From NCBI GenBank assembly GCA_963800725.1, contig CAWDCE010000017.1, positions 186,001-250,000 of the forward strand: 64,000 nt of DNA. The letters are read 5' to 3'. Shown piece by piece: positions 45,168 to 54,201 of this stretch. The translations under genes were made by a program, and so were the position numbers. Source of the DNA: Bog-473 sp963800725. GTDB taxonomy: Bacteria > Actinomycetota > Acidimicrobiia > Acidimicrobiales > RAAP-2. The first letter of the stretch is position 1, and every line of letters begins with the position of its first letter. A model generated the notes under the pieces. That model was not told the DNA's origin, made no database searches, and saw nothing but the letters and a program-made list of their open reading frames with translations.

Positions 45168-45919
45168 TTGTGCGGCGCGTGCACCTCGACGGCGTCTGGC
45201 AAGAGTTCCGACCGCGCTCAGCTCATGGCAATCGTCGTCGTGTCACCGACGTCAAGTGGGCCCTCCAAGACGTGAGCTTCGACGCCGAATCGGGAGAGAC
45301 GGTGGGTCTTATCGGGCACAACGGTTCGGGCAAGACCACGCTGCTGCGCACGCTGGCCGGCGTCATCAAGCCCAGCCGGGGCGAATGCACCGTGACCGGG
45401 CGCATCGGGTCGCTCATCGACCTCACGGCGGGGGTCAACCGCGATCTCACCGGACGCGAAAACATCATGCTTGGTGGCGTGCTCCTCGGCATGACCCGAG
45501 CCGAGGTCCGCAAGCACTATGACTCGATCGCTGAGTTCAGCGGATTGGCGGAATCAGTGTTGAGCCAACCGCTCTCGGTGTATTCAGCCGGCATGGGGCT
45601 GCGGATCGCATTCTCGGTCGTTGTGCACGTTCACGCCGACGTCTTGTTGGTCGACGAGGTGCTCTCCGTCGGTGACGAAGCGTTCCAGCAGAAGTGCCTG
45701 GATCGCATCACCGAACTACGTCACGACGGATGCACGATTGTCATGGCATCGCACGACCTCGACCAGGTGCGCGACTTCTGCGACCGTGTGCTGGTCTTTC
45801 ACCAAGGTCGTCTGTGCTTTACGGGCGAGGCGAATGCCGCGGTGGAACACTATGTCGTGCTCGGTGCCGACCCGACGCATCGCCGCCACCAGGACCTCGA
45901 ACCTCCCACCGAGGAATGA
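45164..45919 (+). CDS. wzt: polysaccharide ABC exporter ATPase (Wzt-like)
   Basis: A 251-residue ATPase starting at GTG 45164. Walker A GHNGSGKT at 51-58, GRIGSLIDLTAGVNRDLTGR (typical of the Wzt/TagH group), signature SVYSAGMGLRIAFSVVVH, Walker B DVLLVDEVLSVGD and switch His in IVMASHDLDQV. No C-terminal carbohydrate-binding domain is present, so export would not depend on a modified glycan cap. Fourth-gene coupling with the permease is by a 4-bp overlap. Confidence 0.92.
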   Translation: MIVRRVHLDGVWQEFRPRSAHGNRRRVTDVKWALQDVSFDAESGETVGLIGHNGSGKTTLLRTLAGVIKPSRGECTVTGRIGSLIDLTAGVNRDLTGRENIMLGGVLLGMTRAEVRKHYDSIAEFSGLAESVLSQPLSVYSAGMGLRIAFSVVVHVHADVLLVDEVLSVGDEAFQQKCLDRITELRHDGCTIVMASHDLDQVRDFCDRVLVFHQGRLCFTGEANAAVEHYVVLGADPTHRRHQDLEPPTEE

Positions 45920-45988
45920 ACATCGGCGCCCTTGGGAATCGCCACAGGATGCAGTCGGGAGCAAAGCCAGCGGGACTACCATCGGGCC

Positions 45989-48022
45989 GTGTCCGGCATC
46001 GTGGAGGAACGGACGTCGTCGACTCCTGATTCCATCGTTGACGCTGCATCTGAGGCACCGATTGTGCCGGGTGGTCACTCGAAAACTCCGGACCTTGGTG
46101 CACTCGCCACATTCCGGCACATCGGATTCGGGATACTTGCCCTTCAAGGCATCGGCCTTCTCATCTGGAGTTCGGTCCTCTACCACCGCTTCGCCGTCGG
46201 TTCGGACTTCGCTGGGTATCACCAAGCCTGGTACCTCATTGCCCACGGCAATCTGAATCCGGTCGTCTCGGTCTGGGGCGGTCATGAATTCCTCCGTAGC
46301 CACGCCGAACTCATCATCTGGCTCTTAGCGCCCCTGTGGTGGCTGTGGCACAGCGGACTCTTCTTGTTGTGGATCCAAGATGCCGCCATCGTGACCGCCG
46401 AGGCGGTGGCATTCATATGGATATGCGAAGTGGCGGCGGAGCGGCGGGGCCGCGGTGCCTGGCAGCTCGCGGCACTCGGTCTCTTCTTTATGGTGGCCAA
46501 CCCTTGGATGTACTGGGCTGCATCATTTGATTTCCACGCCGAAGTGCTCGGTGCTTGCTTCGCCATGTTGGCTGCCTTCGATCTCGCGGATCATCGAAAT
46601 CGAGCCTGGGTCTGGGTCGCCTTCACGTTGGCGTGTGGCGACGTCAGCTCGACCTATATCGCAGGCGTCGGAATCTCCGCCGTGCTCGCCGGAAAACCCT
46701 GGCGCCGCAACGGCTTGATCTGCATTGGGATCGGCGCGGTCTTCACCGGCATCGTCACGCTGATCGGGGCCAACGCCGGCTCGGGGCTGACGATCTATTC
46801 GTCGTCGACGCACTCAGGAGCAGGAACGTTTTCGGGACACCGGAGTTCGAGTGGCGTCAAAGGGGTCTCAAGCCTGCTTTCGGCGCCATTTCGCGCCCCA
46901 CGACGGTTCTTTCACGACCTGTGGCCCAACAAGTTGAACGTCTATGCCAACCTCGCCCCGGCCGGGGGGATCGGAATCTTTTCGGCGTGGGGTTTCGGCG
47001 TACCGATCATCATCATCTTGGAGAACAACCTTCGGCCGGCGTTCTCCGTCACCGCTGCTCAGAACTTCCCGATGTACTGCTTCGTGAGTCTGGGCACAGT
47101 GATGGTCTTGGCCAAGATGGCTCGCTGGCGACCCCTCGTCGCCACCGTCGTCGCAATCGTCCTGGCCCTCAGCACGCTCGGTTGGTTCCTCGTCTGGTTC
47201 CCGCGCACCTCGAGCCAATGGCTCCGCACATCGCCCCAGGCCGCCGCCACTATCTCGAGGGGCACCGCGTCCATTCCGGCGTCGGCACAGATCGTCGCAT
47301 CGCACGGCGTGGAGGGTGCGTTGTCCGGCCGGACGGCCATGTCCACAATCAATCCCGGGGTGCCGGTCACCGCCAAACCGGTGTACTTCGTGGTCACCCC
47401 GGCCCAAGGCATCGAGACCAAACCGCTCACCGACGAATTGGCCGAGCTCGCCAGCGTTGCGCACATGGGCGGACGCCTGGTGGCGTCAGGGGGAGGCGCT
47501 TGGGTGCTCAAGTGGAGCCCGCCCCCTCGGACCAAGGTGGCCAACCTTTCGCAGTGCACCGCCCAACCGGCCTGGGCCCTTCAGAGCAACGCCGGCCACG
47601 CCATCACCACAGGTCCCGCGGCGGCCTGGGGAATGGTGGCAGACGGTCATCAGGGCTACGTGGTCTATGGCGACTATGCCCGCGAGGCAGCCGGGCGGTA
47701 CAACGCTGAAGTGACCTTGACGTCCCATGGTCCGTTATCGGTCGAGGTCTGGGACAACGACCGCAACGTACTGCTCGCCCGTCGTATCGTGTCGGCCACC
47801 GGCACGCGTAAACACATCTTGGTGCCCTTTGTCGCCCCTACACAGTTCCCCCGCCCGACCACGTCGGGTTCAGCCTTGTTCAAGATCGTGCCGATCCCTC
47901 CGCCCCCCAACGACCAGGTTGAGATTCGCATTTACTCGGCGGGCGGCGTGCAGGCCAAAGTGACGTCGCTGAACTATCACCCGGCGACGGCGTCGGGACC
48001 CGCAGCCGAAGCGAGCTGCTGA
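45989..48022 (+). CDS. DUF2079 multi-pass membrane protein
   Basis: About 677 residues; the GTG at 45989 (VSGIVEERTSSTPD) is my preferred start, a TTG at 45932 being an alternative. About nine hydrophobic helices occupy residues 45-410, with the DUF2079-like stretch SDFAGYHQAWYLIAHGNLNP, GGHEFLRSHAELIIWLLAPL and MYWAASFDFHAEVLGACFAM. The remaining 270 residues are extracytoplasmic and beta-rich (TISRGTASIPASAQIVASHG to YHPATASGPA). DUF2079 proteins are thought to resemble GT-C sugar transferases; function is unproven. Position after wzm-wzt suggests a role in the same glycan. Confidence 0.85.
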   Translation: MSGIVEERTSSTPDSIVDAASEAPIVPGGHSKTPDLGALATFRHIGFGILALQGIGLLIWSSVLYHRFAVGSDFAGYHQAWYLIAHGNLNPVVSVWGGHEFLRSHAELIIWLLAPLWWLWHSGLFLLWIQDAAIVTAEAVAFIWICEVAAERRGRGAWQLAALGLFFMVANPWMYWAASFDFHAEVLGACFAMLAAFDLADHRNRAWVWVAFTLACGDVSSTYIAGVGISAVLAGKPWRRNGLICIGIGAVFTGIVTLIGANAGSGLTIYSSSTHSGAGTFSGHRSSSGVKGVSSLLSAPFRAPRRFFHDLWPNKLNVYANLAPAGGIGIFSAWGFGVPIIIILENNLRPAFSVTAAQNFPMYCFVSLGTVMVLAKMARWRPLVATVVAIVLALSTLGWFLVWFPRTSSQWLRTSPQAAATISRGTASIPASAQIVASHGVEGALSGRTAMSTINPGVPVTAKPVYFVVTPAQGIETKPLTDELAELASVAHMGGRLVASGGGAWVLKWSPPPRTKVANLSQCTAQPAWALQSNAGHAITTGPAAAWGMVADGHQGYVVYGDYAREAAGRYNAEVTLTSHGPLSVEVWDNDRNVLLARRIVSATGTRKHILVPFVAPTQFPRPTTSGSALFKIVPIPPPPNDQVEIRIYSAGGVQAKVTSLNYHPATASGPAAEASC

Positions 48023-48216
48023 CTCCCTCGCCAGCGGGCTCGGCGAATGCGGTGTCAGCGAAGACGTTCGCATCGATTGACGGGGAGTGAGTAGTGGCGA
48101 CTTCGGTTCAATCGGGACAGGGTCGTGCGCACCCACCGGCGAGCTCGACGACACCTCCGTTGACCCTCACCAGAGCGATTGGCGCGATCGATTGTCACGC
48201 GACGCCGGCGGGCGGT

Positions 48217-50436
48217 CTAGGACAACTGGTCGATGGCGTCGTTGAATGTCTTGGACGGCCGCATCACCGCAGATGCCAACTCGGGGTCGGGCTGGTAGTA
48301 CCCACCGATGTCGACAGGTGCGCCCTGCACCGCGATCAGCTCGTCCACAATTACCTGCTCTTGCGTCGCAAGTGCCTCAGCCAGGCCGGTGAACGACTCG
48401 GCCAATGCGGCGTCGTCGGTCTGCGCAGCCAATTCCTGCGCCCAATAGAGCGCCAGGTAGAAGTGGCTGCCCCGATCGTCGATACCCCCCACGCGGCGCG
48501 TCGGGGACTTGTCTCGGTCGAGGAATGTCCCGGTCGCTCGATCCAACGTGTCGGCCAGCACCTGGGCCCTCGGGTTGCCGTTGTGCTGGGCGAAATGCTC
48601 GAAGCTCACCGCCAACGCCAGGTACTCGCCCAAACTGTCCCAGCGCAGGTAGTTCTCTTTGAGCAGTTGCTGGACATGTTTGGGGGCCGAACCGCCGGCG
48701 CCGGTCTCAAAGAGACCCCCACCGTTGATCAGCGGGACCACCGAGAGCATCTTCGCACTGGTGCCCAACTCGAGAATCGGGAATAGGTCCGTCAGGTAGT
48801 CGCGCAAAACGTTCCCGGTCACCGAGATGGTGTTCTCGCCCCGGCGGATGCGCTCGAGAGACAACGCCGTGGCTTGCTCAGGCGTCATGATCTCGATGCG
48901 CAACCCCTCGGTCTCGTGCTCAAGAAGGTAGGTGCGGACCTTTTCGATCAGCTTGGCGTCGTGAGCGCGATCGGCGTCGAGCCAGAAGATGGCCGGATCG
49001 CCGGTCGCCCGGGCCCTGGTCACCGCGAGCTTGACCCAGTTGCGAATCGGGATGTCCTTGGTCTGGCACATGCGGAATACGTCGCCAGTGGCGACGGGCT
49101 GTTCGAGCACCACATGGCCCGAGGAGTCGACCACCACGACAGTGCCGTCGGTCGGGATTTCAAAGGTCTTGTCGTGGCTCCCGTACTCCTCAGCGGCCTG
49201 TGCCATCAAACCGACATTGGACACTGAACCCATGGTGGCCGGATCAAAGGCGCCGTTCTTGCGGCAGTCCTCGATGACAATCTGATAGACGCCGGCATAA
49301 CTGCTGTCGGGGATGACGGCGAGCGTGTCGGCTTCCTTTCCGTCGGGACCCCACATCTTTCCCGAAGTCCTGATCATCGCGGGCATCGAGGCGTCCACGA
49401 TGACATCGCTCGGGACATGCAAATTGGTAATGCCACGGTCCGAATCGACCATGGCCAGCGCCGGGCCTTCGGCCAGTTCGGCGTCGAAGCTCGCCCTGAT
49501 CTCCTCGCCGTGGGGCAGCGAGCCCAGCCCATCGAAGATCGACCCGAGACCGTTGTTGGGGTTGAGTCCGGCCGCCATCAGTACCTCGCCGTAGCGGTCG
49601 AAAGTCTTCGGGAAGAACGCCCGCACGGCGTGCCCGAAGATGATCGGGTCGGAAATCTTCATCATCGTGGCTTTCAGATGGACCGAGAACAAGATGTCAT
49701 CGGACTTCGCCCGGGCGATCTGGTCCACGAAAAATGCTCGAAGGGCGGTGATGTGCATCACGGCGGCGTCGACGACCTCTCCCGAGAGCACCGGGACCGC
49801 CTCTCGCAACACCACGGTGCTGCCGTCACCACCGACGAGCTCGATTCGCAAGGTGTCGGCTTGCGCGATCACCGCTGAGCGCTCGCTGGTGCGGAAGTCG
49901 CCGGCGACCATGTGGGCCACGTTGGTCCGCGACTCAGGTGACCATGCCCCCATCCGGTGCGGGTGGGTCTGGGCGTAATGCTTGACCGACGCGGGCGCGC
50001 GACGATCGGAGTTGCCTTGGCGCAAGACCGGGTTGACCGCGCTGCCCATGACCTTGTCGTAGCGGGCCCGCACGGCCCGTTCGGCGTCAGTCCTCGGATC
50101 GTCGGGATAGTCCGGCAGCGCATAGCCATGCCCCTGCAGTTCGGCGACCGCCGTTTTCAGCTGCGGCGACGAAGCCGAGACGTTGGGGAGTTTGATGATG
50201 TTGGCTTCGGGGGTCTCGGCGAGCTCGCCGAGCTCGCCGAGCGCGTCACCGATGCGTTGTTCGGCTTCGAGGTAGTCCGAGAAGCTGGCGATGATGCGCC
50301 CGGCCAGCGAGATATCCCGCGATTCCACGTTCACCCCGGCCGTGGAGGCGAATGCCTGGATAATCGGCAGGAACGAATAGGTGGCGAGTGCCGGGGCCTC
50401 GTCGGTATGGGTGTAAATGATCGTCGATTCAGTCAC
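48217..50436 (-). CDS. icd: NADP-dependent isocitrate dehydrogenase, monomeric type
   Basis: Oxidatively decarboxylates isocitrate to 2-oxoglutarate in the TCA cycle. The 739-residue size is that of the monomeric IDH-II family, unrelated in length to dimeric ICDs. Recognisable stretches are STIIYTHTDEAPALATYSFL at the start, NVSASSPQLKTAVAELQGHG, GNSDRRAP with VKHYAQTHPHRMGAW, DDILFSVHLKATMMKISDPI, and LALAVSFEHFAQHNGNPRAQ. Intact, with a strong coding signal throughout. It has its own long upstream region (50437-50781). Confidence 0.95.
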   Translation of the reverse strand: MTESTIIYTHTDEAPALATYSFLPIIQAFASTAGVNVESRDISLAGRIIASFSDYLEAEQRIGDALGELGELAETPEANIIKLPNVSASSPQLKTAVAELQGHGYALPDYPDDPRTDAERAVRARYDKVMGSAVNPVLRQGNSDRRAPASVKHYAQTHPHRMGAWSPESRTNVAHMVAGDFRTSERSAVIAQADTLRIELVGGDGSTVVLREAVPVLSGEVVDAAVMHITALRAFFVDQIARAKSDDILFSVHLKATMMKISDPIIFGHAVRAFFPKTFDRYGEVLMAAGLNPNNGLGSIFDGLGSLPHGEEIRASFDAELAEGPALAMVDSDRGITNLHVPSDVIVDASMPAMIRTSGKMWGPDGKEADTLAVIPDSSYAGVYQIVIEDCRKNGAFDPATMGSVSNVGLMAQAAEEYGSHDKTFEIPTDGTVVVVDSSGHVVLEQPVATGDVFRMCQTKDIPIRNWVKLAVTRARATGDPAIFWLDADRAHDAKLIEKVRTYLLEHETEGLRIEIMTPEQATALSLERIRRGENTISVTGNVLRDYLTDLFPILELGTSAKMLSVVPLINGGGLFETGAGGSAPKHVQQLLKENYLRWDSLGEYLALAVSFEHFAQHNGNPRAQVLADTLDRATGTFLDRDKSPTRRVGGIDDRGSHFYLALYWAQELAAQTDDAALAESFTGLAEALATQEQVIVDELIAVQGAPVDIGGYYQPDPELASAVMRPSKTFNDAIDQLS

Positions 50437-50781
50437 CGGTGCTCCGCCTCAAGTTGGCCAGGCACGGGGATCGACCCCGCACACCACCAAGAACACCACC
50501 CCTGCCCACGTGACCGCAACCTGGGCACCACCTTTGGGTCATCCCGCCTGCTCGACGACCCCGCTCGGCCCGGTGGCCAAACGGCCTCTCGGCAGCGAAG
50601 CGGCGAAGCGGCGAAGCGGCGAAGGCCAGGACCAATCCGACCTGACTGATGAGGTGCCAAAACGAGATCGAACGTCCCGAAGCGATCCAGGGGGTCGATC
50701 CCACCAGACCGTTTCGCCAGCCATTCCCGTCATCGACAGTTCTGGCGCAAGTACCGACCGCGCCGTGTCGGCGCCCGCGAA
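50437..50781. other. intergenic region upstream of icd
   Basis: A 345-bp gap between icd and msrA, both on the minus strand. It should hold the icd promoter. Apart from a short tandem repeat (listed separately) I see no gene or structured RNA. A GGGG-ATCGA-CCCC element near 50476 looks like a tRNA T-arm, but no tRNA body surrounds it. Confidence 0.45.
50596..50625. repeat. 8-bp tandem repeat, about 3.75 copies
   Basis: CGAAGCGG is repeated three times without interruption followed by CGAAGG. It lies about 160-190 bp upstream of icd in its likely promoter region. Copy-number change would be easy by slippage. Confidence 0.85.
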
Positions 50782-51300
50782 TCAGGCGACGGCGTCAGTC
50801 CGGTGTGGCAGAACCCAACCGGGTCGGGGGAAGTGGCAGGTGTACCCGTTCGGGTAGCGCTCGAGATAGTCCTGGTGTTCAGGTTCGGCCTCCCAAAATG
50901 GTCCCGCAGGCGTGACTTCGGTGACGACCTTTCCGGGCCACAGTCCCGACGCTTCGACATCGGCAATGGTGTCTTCGGCCACTCGACGTTGTTCATCGTC
51001 CACGTAGAAGATGGCGGAGCGGTAGCTCATCCCCCGGTCATTGCCCTGGCGATTGAGCGTCGTTGGGTCATGGACCTGGAAGAAGAACTCAAGCAGGGCC
51101 CTATACGAGGTCACTTCGGGATCGAAGATGATCTCGATCGCTTCGGCATGCGTCCCGTGATGGCGATACGTGGCATTGGGTACGTCGCCACCGCTGTAAC
51201 CGACCCGGGTGGACAATACACCCGGACGCTTGCGGATGAGATCCTGCATGCCCCAAAAACACCCTCCGGCGAGAACCGCCTTTTCGGTTGTGCCGCTCAT
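50782..51300 (-). CDS. msrA: peptide methionine-S-sulfoxide reductase MsrA
   Basis: Repairs the S epimer of methionine sulfoxide. 172 residues; catalytic Cys14 in AVLAGGCFWGMQDLI. Family blocks: VGYSGGDVPNATYRHHGTHA EAIEI, FFQVHDPTTLNRQGNDRGMS YRSAIF and FWEAEPEHQDYLERYPNGYT. The recycling cysteines near the C-terminus are absent (only TCHFPRP remains), so recycling would rely on an external reductant. Start overlaps the msrB stop. Confidence 0.95.
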   Translation of the reverse strand: MSGTTEKAVLAGGCFWGMQDLIRKRPGVLSTRVGYSGGDVPNATYRHHGTHAEAIEIIFDPEVTSYRALLEFFFQVHDPTTLNRQGNDRGMSYRSAIFYVDDEQRRVAEDTIADVEASGLWPGKVVTEVTPAGPFWEAEPEHQDYLERYPNGYTCHFPRPGWVLPHRTDAVA

Positions 51301-51770
51301 TGCACCACTTCCTTTCCCCTTGGATCACTCTCAAAAAGCTTGGTGAATTCCCCGTACCCCTCGGCCTCGAGGTCTTCGAAGGGAACAAACCTCAGCGCGG
51401 CCGAATTGATGCAATAGCGCAGCCCGCCCGCTTCGGGGGGCCCATCATTGAAGACATGCCCGAGGTGCGAGTCGCCATGGGCCGATCGAACCTCTGTGCG
51501 AATCATTCCATGACTCATGTCCGCGATCTCCACGACATGATCCTTCCCGAGCGGCACCGTAAAACTCGGCCAACCACATCCACTATCGAACTTCTCGGTC
51601 GAGGCGAACAGGGGCTCACCCGAGACGATGTCCACGTAGATCCCGGCCTCTTTCTTGTCCCAGAATTCATTGTCGAATGCTGGTTCGGTCGCGCTTTTTT
51701 GCGTGACCTCGTATTGCCTCGGGTTCAGCCTGGAGATCGCTTCTGGATTCTTTGCGTAACGCTCTGTCAC
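51297..51770 (-). CDS. msrB: peptide methionine-R-sulfoxide reductase MsrB
   Basis: Repairs the R epimer. 157 residues: NEFWDKKEAGIYVDIVSGEP, KFDSGCGWPSFTVPL, VRSAHGDSHLGHVFNDGPPE and the catalytic Cys in GLRYCINSAALRFVP. A second Cys is in SGCGWPSF as the probable resolving residue. The two CxxC zinc sites of many MsrBs are missing, so this is the non-zinc form. It forms an operon with msrA, giving both stereospecific activities. Confidence 0.95.
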   Translation of the reverse strand: MTERYAKNPEAISRLNPRQYEVTQKSATEPAFDNEFWDKKEAGIYVDIVSGEPLFASTEKFDSGCGWPSFTVPLGKDHVVEIADMSHGMIRTEVRSAHGDSHLGHVFNDGPPEAGGLRYCINSAALRFVPFEDLEAEGYGEFTKLFESDPRGKEVVQ

Positions 51771-52179
51771 GTCAGCTCCTTCACCGCTGCTTGCGGCGCT
51801 CGTCGTACACGACGTACAACGTCGAGATGCCCTGAATCATTTCCTCAGCCGCACCCCGCTGACCACGGTCTACCAGCGAATATACCGCCGCCGATCAGCA
51901 AGATCGAGTGGGCATCATCCTCCTGAAACCCGCCTTCATCGACCGCCGGGAGACTCCGAGAGGCGACCCGGGAAGGAACGGACCAGCTGAAGCAAGCAGT
52001 TTGAGGCCACTCAGGGGGAAAACGGACGAATCATGCCCCCCCGATCCCGCCATTCATCGATTGGGCGATTGGGTCCTTGGGGCGGATCGTCCGCACGTCT
52101 GACGGTTTTCGCCGCGATAACTCGCTACGTTGCCGCCATGGAGAAGCCGTCCACAGGCAACGTCCCGATCAGCAGCCGT
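51771..52179. other. intergenic region without recognisable gene
   Basis: A 409-bp gap between msrB and a small conserved gene, all on the minus strand. I see no coding pattern, tRNA or clear hairpin; it probably holds the msrBA promoter at its left end. Confidence 0.45.
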
Positions 52180-52485
52180 TCACTCGGGTAGCAACTTGTA
52201 GTTTCCTACGACGGTTGCGTCAGTCGGCAGCGGACCTTCGACGCAACGATCTTGGATGCCGGATTGAAACTCCTTGAATGCGACCGATATCGCCAACGGG
52301 TTTTCCTCACCATCGAGCTCGGCCACATGGAGGAAGCTGACCCCGTCTTCGAGGCGGTACGCGGCGTAGCGCAGCCCGCCGGGGTCCCGCGACTCGAGTT
52401 CGGCAAATACGTTTCGGATCAGCCGCTCGTTCTCATCGGCACTCTCTGGGCGTGTCGTGTACCGGACTACCTTGATCGCCGTCAT
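52180..52485 (-). CDS. small ABM-like conserved protein
   Basis: About 101 residues from the ATG at 52485 (MTAIKVVRYTTRPESADENE); an upstream GTG/ATG at 52497 would add four. It continues IRNVFAELESRDPGGLRYAA, VSFLHVAELDGEENPLAISV and GIQDRCVEGP. The alternating beta/alpha pattern and length suggest a dimeric alpha+beta-barrel (antibiotic biosynthesis monooxygenase-like) fold, which is a guess from pattern. Close relatives are common in actinobacteria (recalled). It may belong to the operon transcribed from 54.2 kb. Confidence 0.7.
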   Translation of the reverse strand: MTAIKVVRYTTRPESADENERLIRNVFAELESRDPGGLRYAAYRLEDGVSFLHVAELDGEENPLAISVAFKEFQSGIQDRCVEGPLPTDATVVGNYKLLPE

Positions 52486-52553
52486 GATTGTCTCCATCTC
52501 TCTTCGTTATTGCGGATTGGGTCTCGCGACGCCTGCGTCGAGCACTGACGGAC

Positions 52554-52955
52554 TCACCTCGCCCGCATCTTGTTATTGCGTGGTTCGTGAGTGAGCTCAG
52601 CCAACCCGAGTGCCTCGAGCAGTGGCGGGAGATACATTGCGAACCGGCCGCGATAGCCCTTGCGCAGTCCGTACCAACCACCAACCGGATTGTCCGGCGA
52701 TCGGCCCCATGCTTCGACGGTGCCCCCAGCTGCAGGCTTCTTCTCATCAGCGGCGCCAAGCACGACCCAGTCGCCCTGTTCGACCAACCAGGTATGCAGA
52801 TCCTCTATGGCGCGAAGTTGATATTTGAGCGTGGTGGAACCGACCCGGCAGACCAGGGACGGGGGATCTGCCTCCTCGTCTTTGTGCATCGAGTATTGCG
52901 AGCTGCCCGGCGGCGTCTTGAGTACCCACGGATCGCTTTGGGTTCCTTGCGCCAT
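52554..52955 (-). CDS. DUF6855-like protein
   Basis: A 133-residue soluble protein: DPWVLKTPPGSSQYSMHKDE, VCRVGSTTLKYQLRAIEDLH, EQGDWVVLGAADEKKPAAGG, VEAWGRSPDNPVGGWYGLRK and FAMYLPPLLEALGLAELTHE. The pattern matches a family I recall as DUF6855. Strongly conserved-looking DPW, WG and GGWYGLRKGYRGRF stretches suggest a binding or nucleic-acid role, but function is unknown. Its ATG overlaps the end of the SRPBCC gene; last of a four-gene operon. Confidence 0.8.
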   Translation of the reverse strand: MAQGTQSDPWVLKTPPGSSQYSMHKDEEADPPSLVCRVGSTTLKYQLRAIEDLHTWLVEQGDWVVLGAADEKKPAAGGTVEAWGRSPDNPVGGWYGLRKGYRGRFAMYLPPLLEALGLAELTHEPRNNKMRAR

Positions 52956-53404
52956 CAGAGTTCGGCCCTTTCGATCGCTGACTGAAAGTGGGGCAGCAGC
53001 GACTCCCAGCCGCCGCGATTCTGCGCACGCCGTTCGTTGCTCGCGGCCCCGAGGCGTTCCCATCCGCGATGCTCGATCTCGATTCGGGTCGTGGTGGCAC
53101 TCTGGGCGAGGAAATGAATCTCGACTTCGGTGGCGTCCTCTCGGTCTTGACGGAGATGCCAGAGATAGGCGAGGCGCGTCGGTGGGTCCCAAACGGTCAC
53201 CTCCCCCCAGTCATGCTCGACATCCTCTGGCGTCCGCTCGTAAATCCGCCCTCCAACGCCGCTTTCGAGGACGACGGTGAGGCCGGACTGTCCGCTCACG
53301 GTGTGGTCGGTGGGCCACCACGTGTTGATCTGCGAAGTCCACGTTCTGAACGCGTGCTCAGCCGAACAGGCAACGTCGAAGGACATTGCGATGGGGGCGA
53401 TCAT
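52955..53404 (-). CDS. SRPBCC (AHSA1-like) protein
   Basis: A 149-residue START-like protein: SFDVACSAEHAFRTWTSQIN, WWPTDHTVSG, VVLESGVGGRIYERTPEDVE, VTVWDPPTRLAYLWHLRQDR and ATTTRIEIEHRGWERLG. The AHSA1-type ligand-binding fold; the ligand is unknown. Third gene of the ArsR operon, stop overlapping the DUF6855 start. Confidence 0.85.
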   Translation of the reverse strand: MIAPIAMSFDVACSAEHAFRTWTSQINTWWPTDHTVSGQSGLTVVLESGVGGRIYERTPEDVEHDWGEVTVWDPPTRLAYLWHLRQDREDATEVEIHFLAQSATTTRIEIEHRGWERLGAASNERRAQNRGGWESLLPHFQSAIERAEL

Positions 53405-53416
53405 TGTGCCGGATTC

Positions 53417-53731
53417 TCATCGGTGTTCTCGGCCGAGCAATTGAAACCGCACCGTGGCTTCGCCCCAGATGCCTTCGAGATAGGACTTGACCGCCTGCAT
53501 TCCCTGGTCACGCAGGTGATAGATCCGGCGGGTCCCCTGGGCCTGCTCAGCCACCATCCCGGCGTCTTTCAACAGGCGAAGGTGACGCGAAACGGCGGGC
53601 CGACTGATGGACATTGCGTCGGCGATCTCTTGCACCGGCTTGTCGCCATGACTGAGAAGCCGCAGGATCTCTCGGCGATTGGGATCACCCAACGCTTCGA
53701 AAGGATCGCCGGAGAGACCTGCTTGGACCAT
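53417..53731 (-). CDS. ArsR-type regulator
   Basis: A 104-residue winged-helix protein. I take the ATG at 53731 (MVQAGLSGDPFEALGDPNRR); a GTG at 53755 would overlap the preceding gene by 20 bp. HTH region: EILRLLSHGDKPVQEIADAM SISRPAVSRHLRLLKDAGMV, then wing GTRRIYHLRDQGM. No metal-binding Cys cluster is present. The C-terminal YLEGIWGEATVRFQLL resembles SdpR-like ArsR proteins linked with AHSA1 partners. It probably represses its own operon through the repeat at 54202-54219. Confidence 0.88.
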   Translation of the reverse strand: MVQAGLSGDPFEALGDPNRREILRLLSHGDKPVQEIADAMSISRPAVSRHLRLLKDAGMVAEQAQGTRRIYHLRDQGMQAVKSYLEGIWGEATVRFQLLGREHR

Positions 53732-53735
53732 CGCG

Positions 53736-54161
53736 CTACGCGCCCGACTCGACACACGACTTGAGTCCCATCGCGAAATTGTCGAACGAAGGGCTCAAGT
53801 CGGGCATTGACCGCCAGATCAGCGGGACGAGCGGCCCGGTGTACTCCTCGCGCATTGCAAAAGCGGTGGCACCATCTGGGTCCACACTCAACGAGTAGGT
53901 CCGAACCCCTCGGAACAAGCCCAGCGGCATGCCGCCACTGAACTGCATCCGGGTCGCCCGGTCGAACGACGTCACTTTGACCGGGAAGGTGCGACCCGGT
54001 GCCGCCTCGCTCCGAATCGTGAGGGTGCCCCCCAGCTCAATCCGTCCCTCAACCGCCTCGACGCCAGAGTCCCAAGCCGGCCAACTTGCGCCGTCGCTCA
54101 ACACGGACCAGACGGCCTCGGGGCTCGCAGCAATCGTCGAACTCGCTTCGTAGTACCGCAT
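53736..54161 (-). CDS. SRPBCC family protein
   Basis: A 141-residue START/polyketide-cyclase-like protein: MRYYEASSTIAASPEAVWSV, LSDGASWPAWDSGVEAVEGR, GTLTIRSEAAPGRTFPVKVT and MREEYTGPLVPLIW. First gene of the SRPBCC-ArsR-SRPBCC-DUF6855 operon. The operator-like repeat lies 41 bp upstream. Likely binds a hydrophobic ligand; no enzymatic residues are diagnostic. Confidence 0.88.
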   Translation of the reverse strand: MRYYEASSTIAASPEAVWSVLSDGASWPAWDSGVEAVEGRIELGGTLTIRSEAAPGRTFPVKVTSFDRATRMQFSGGMPLGLFRGVRTYSLSVDPDGATAFAMREEYTGPLVPLIWRSMPDLSPSFDNFAMGLKSCVESGA

Positions 54162-54201
54162 CGGCGCCCCAACTCAATTTCATTGGTAACAACGAGGCTA
54201 C

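Noticed and set aside
50465..50490. T-arm-like GGGG-ATCGA-CCCC hairpin upstream of icd
   Set aside because: No anticodon arm or acceptor pairing around it, so not a tRNA.
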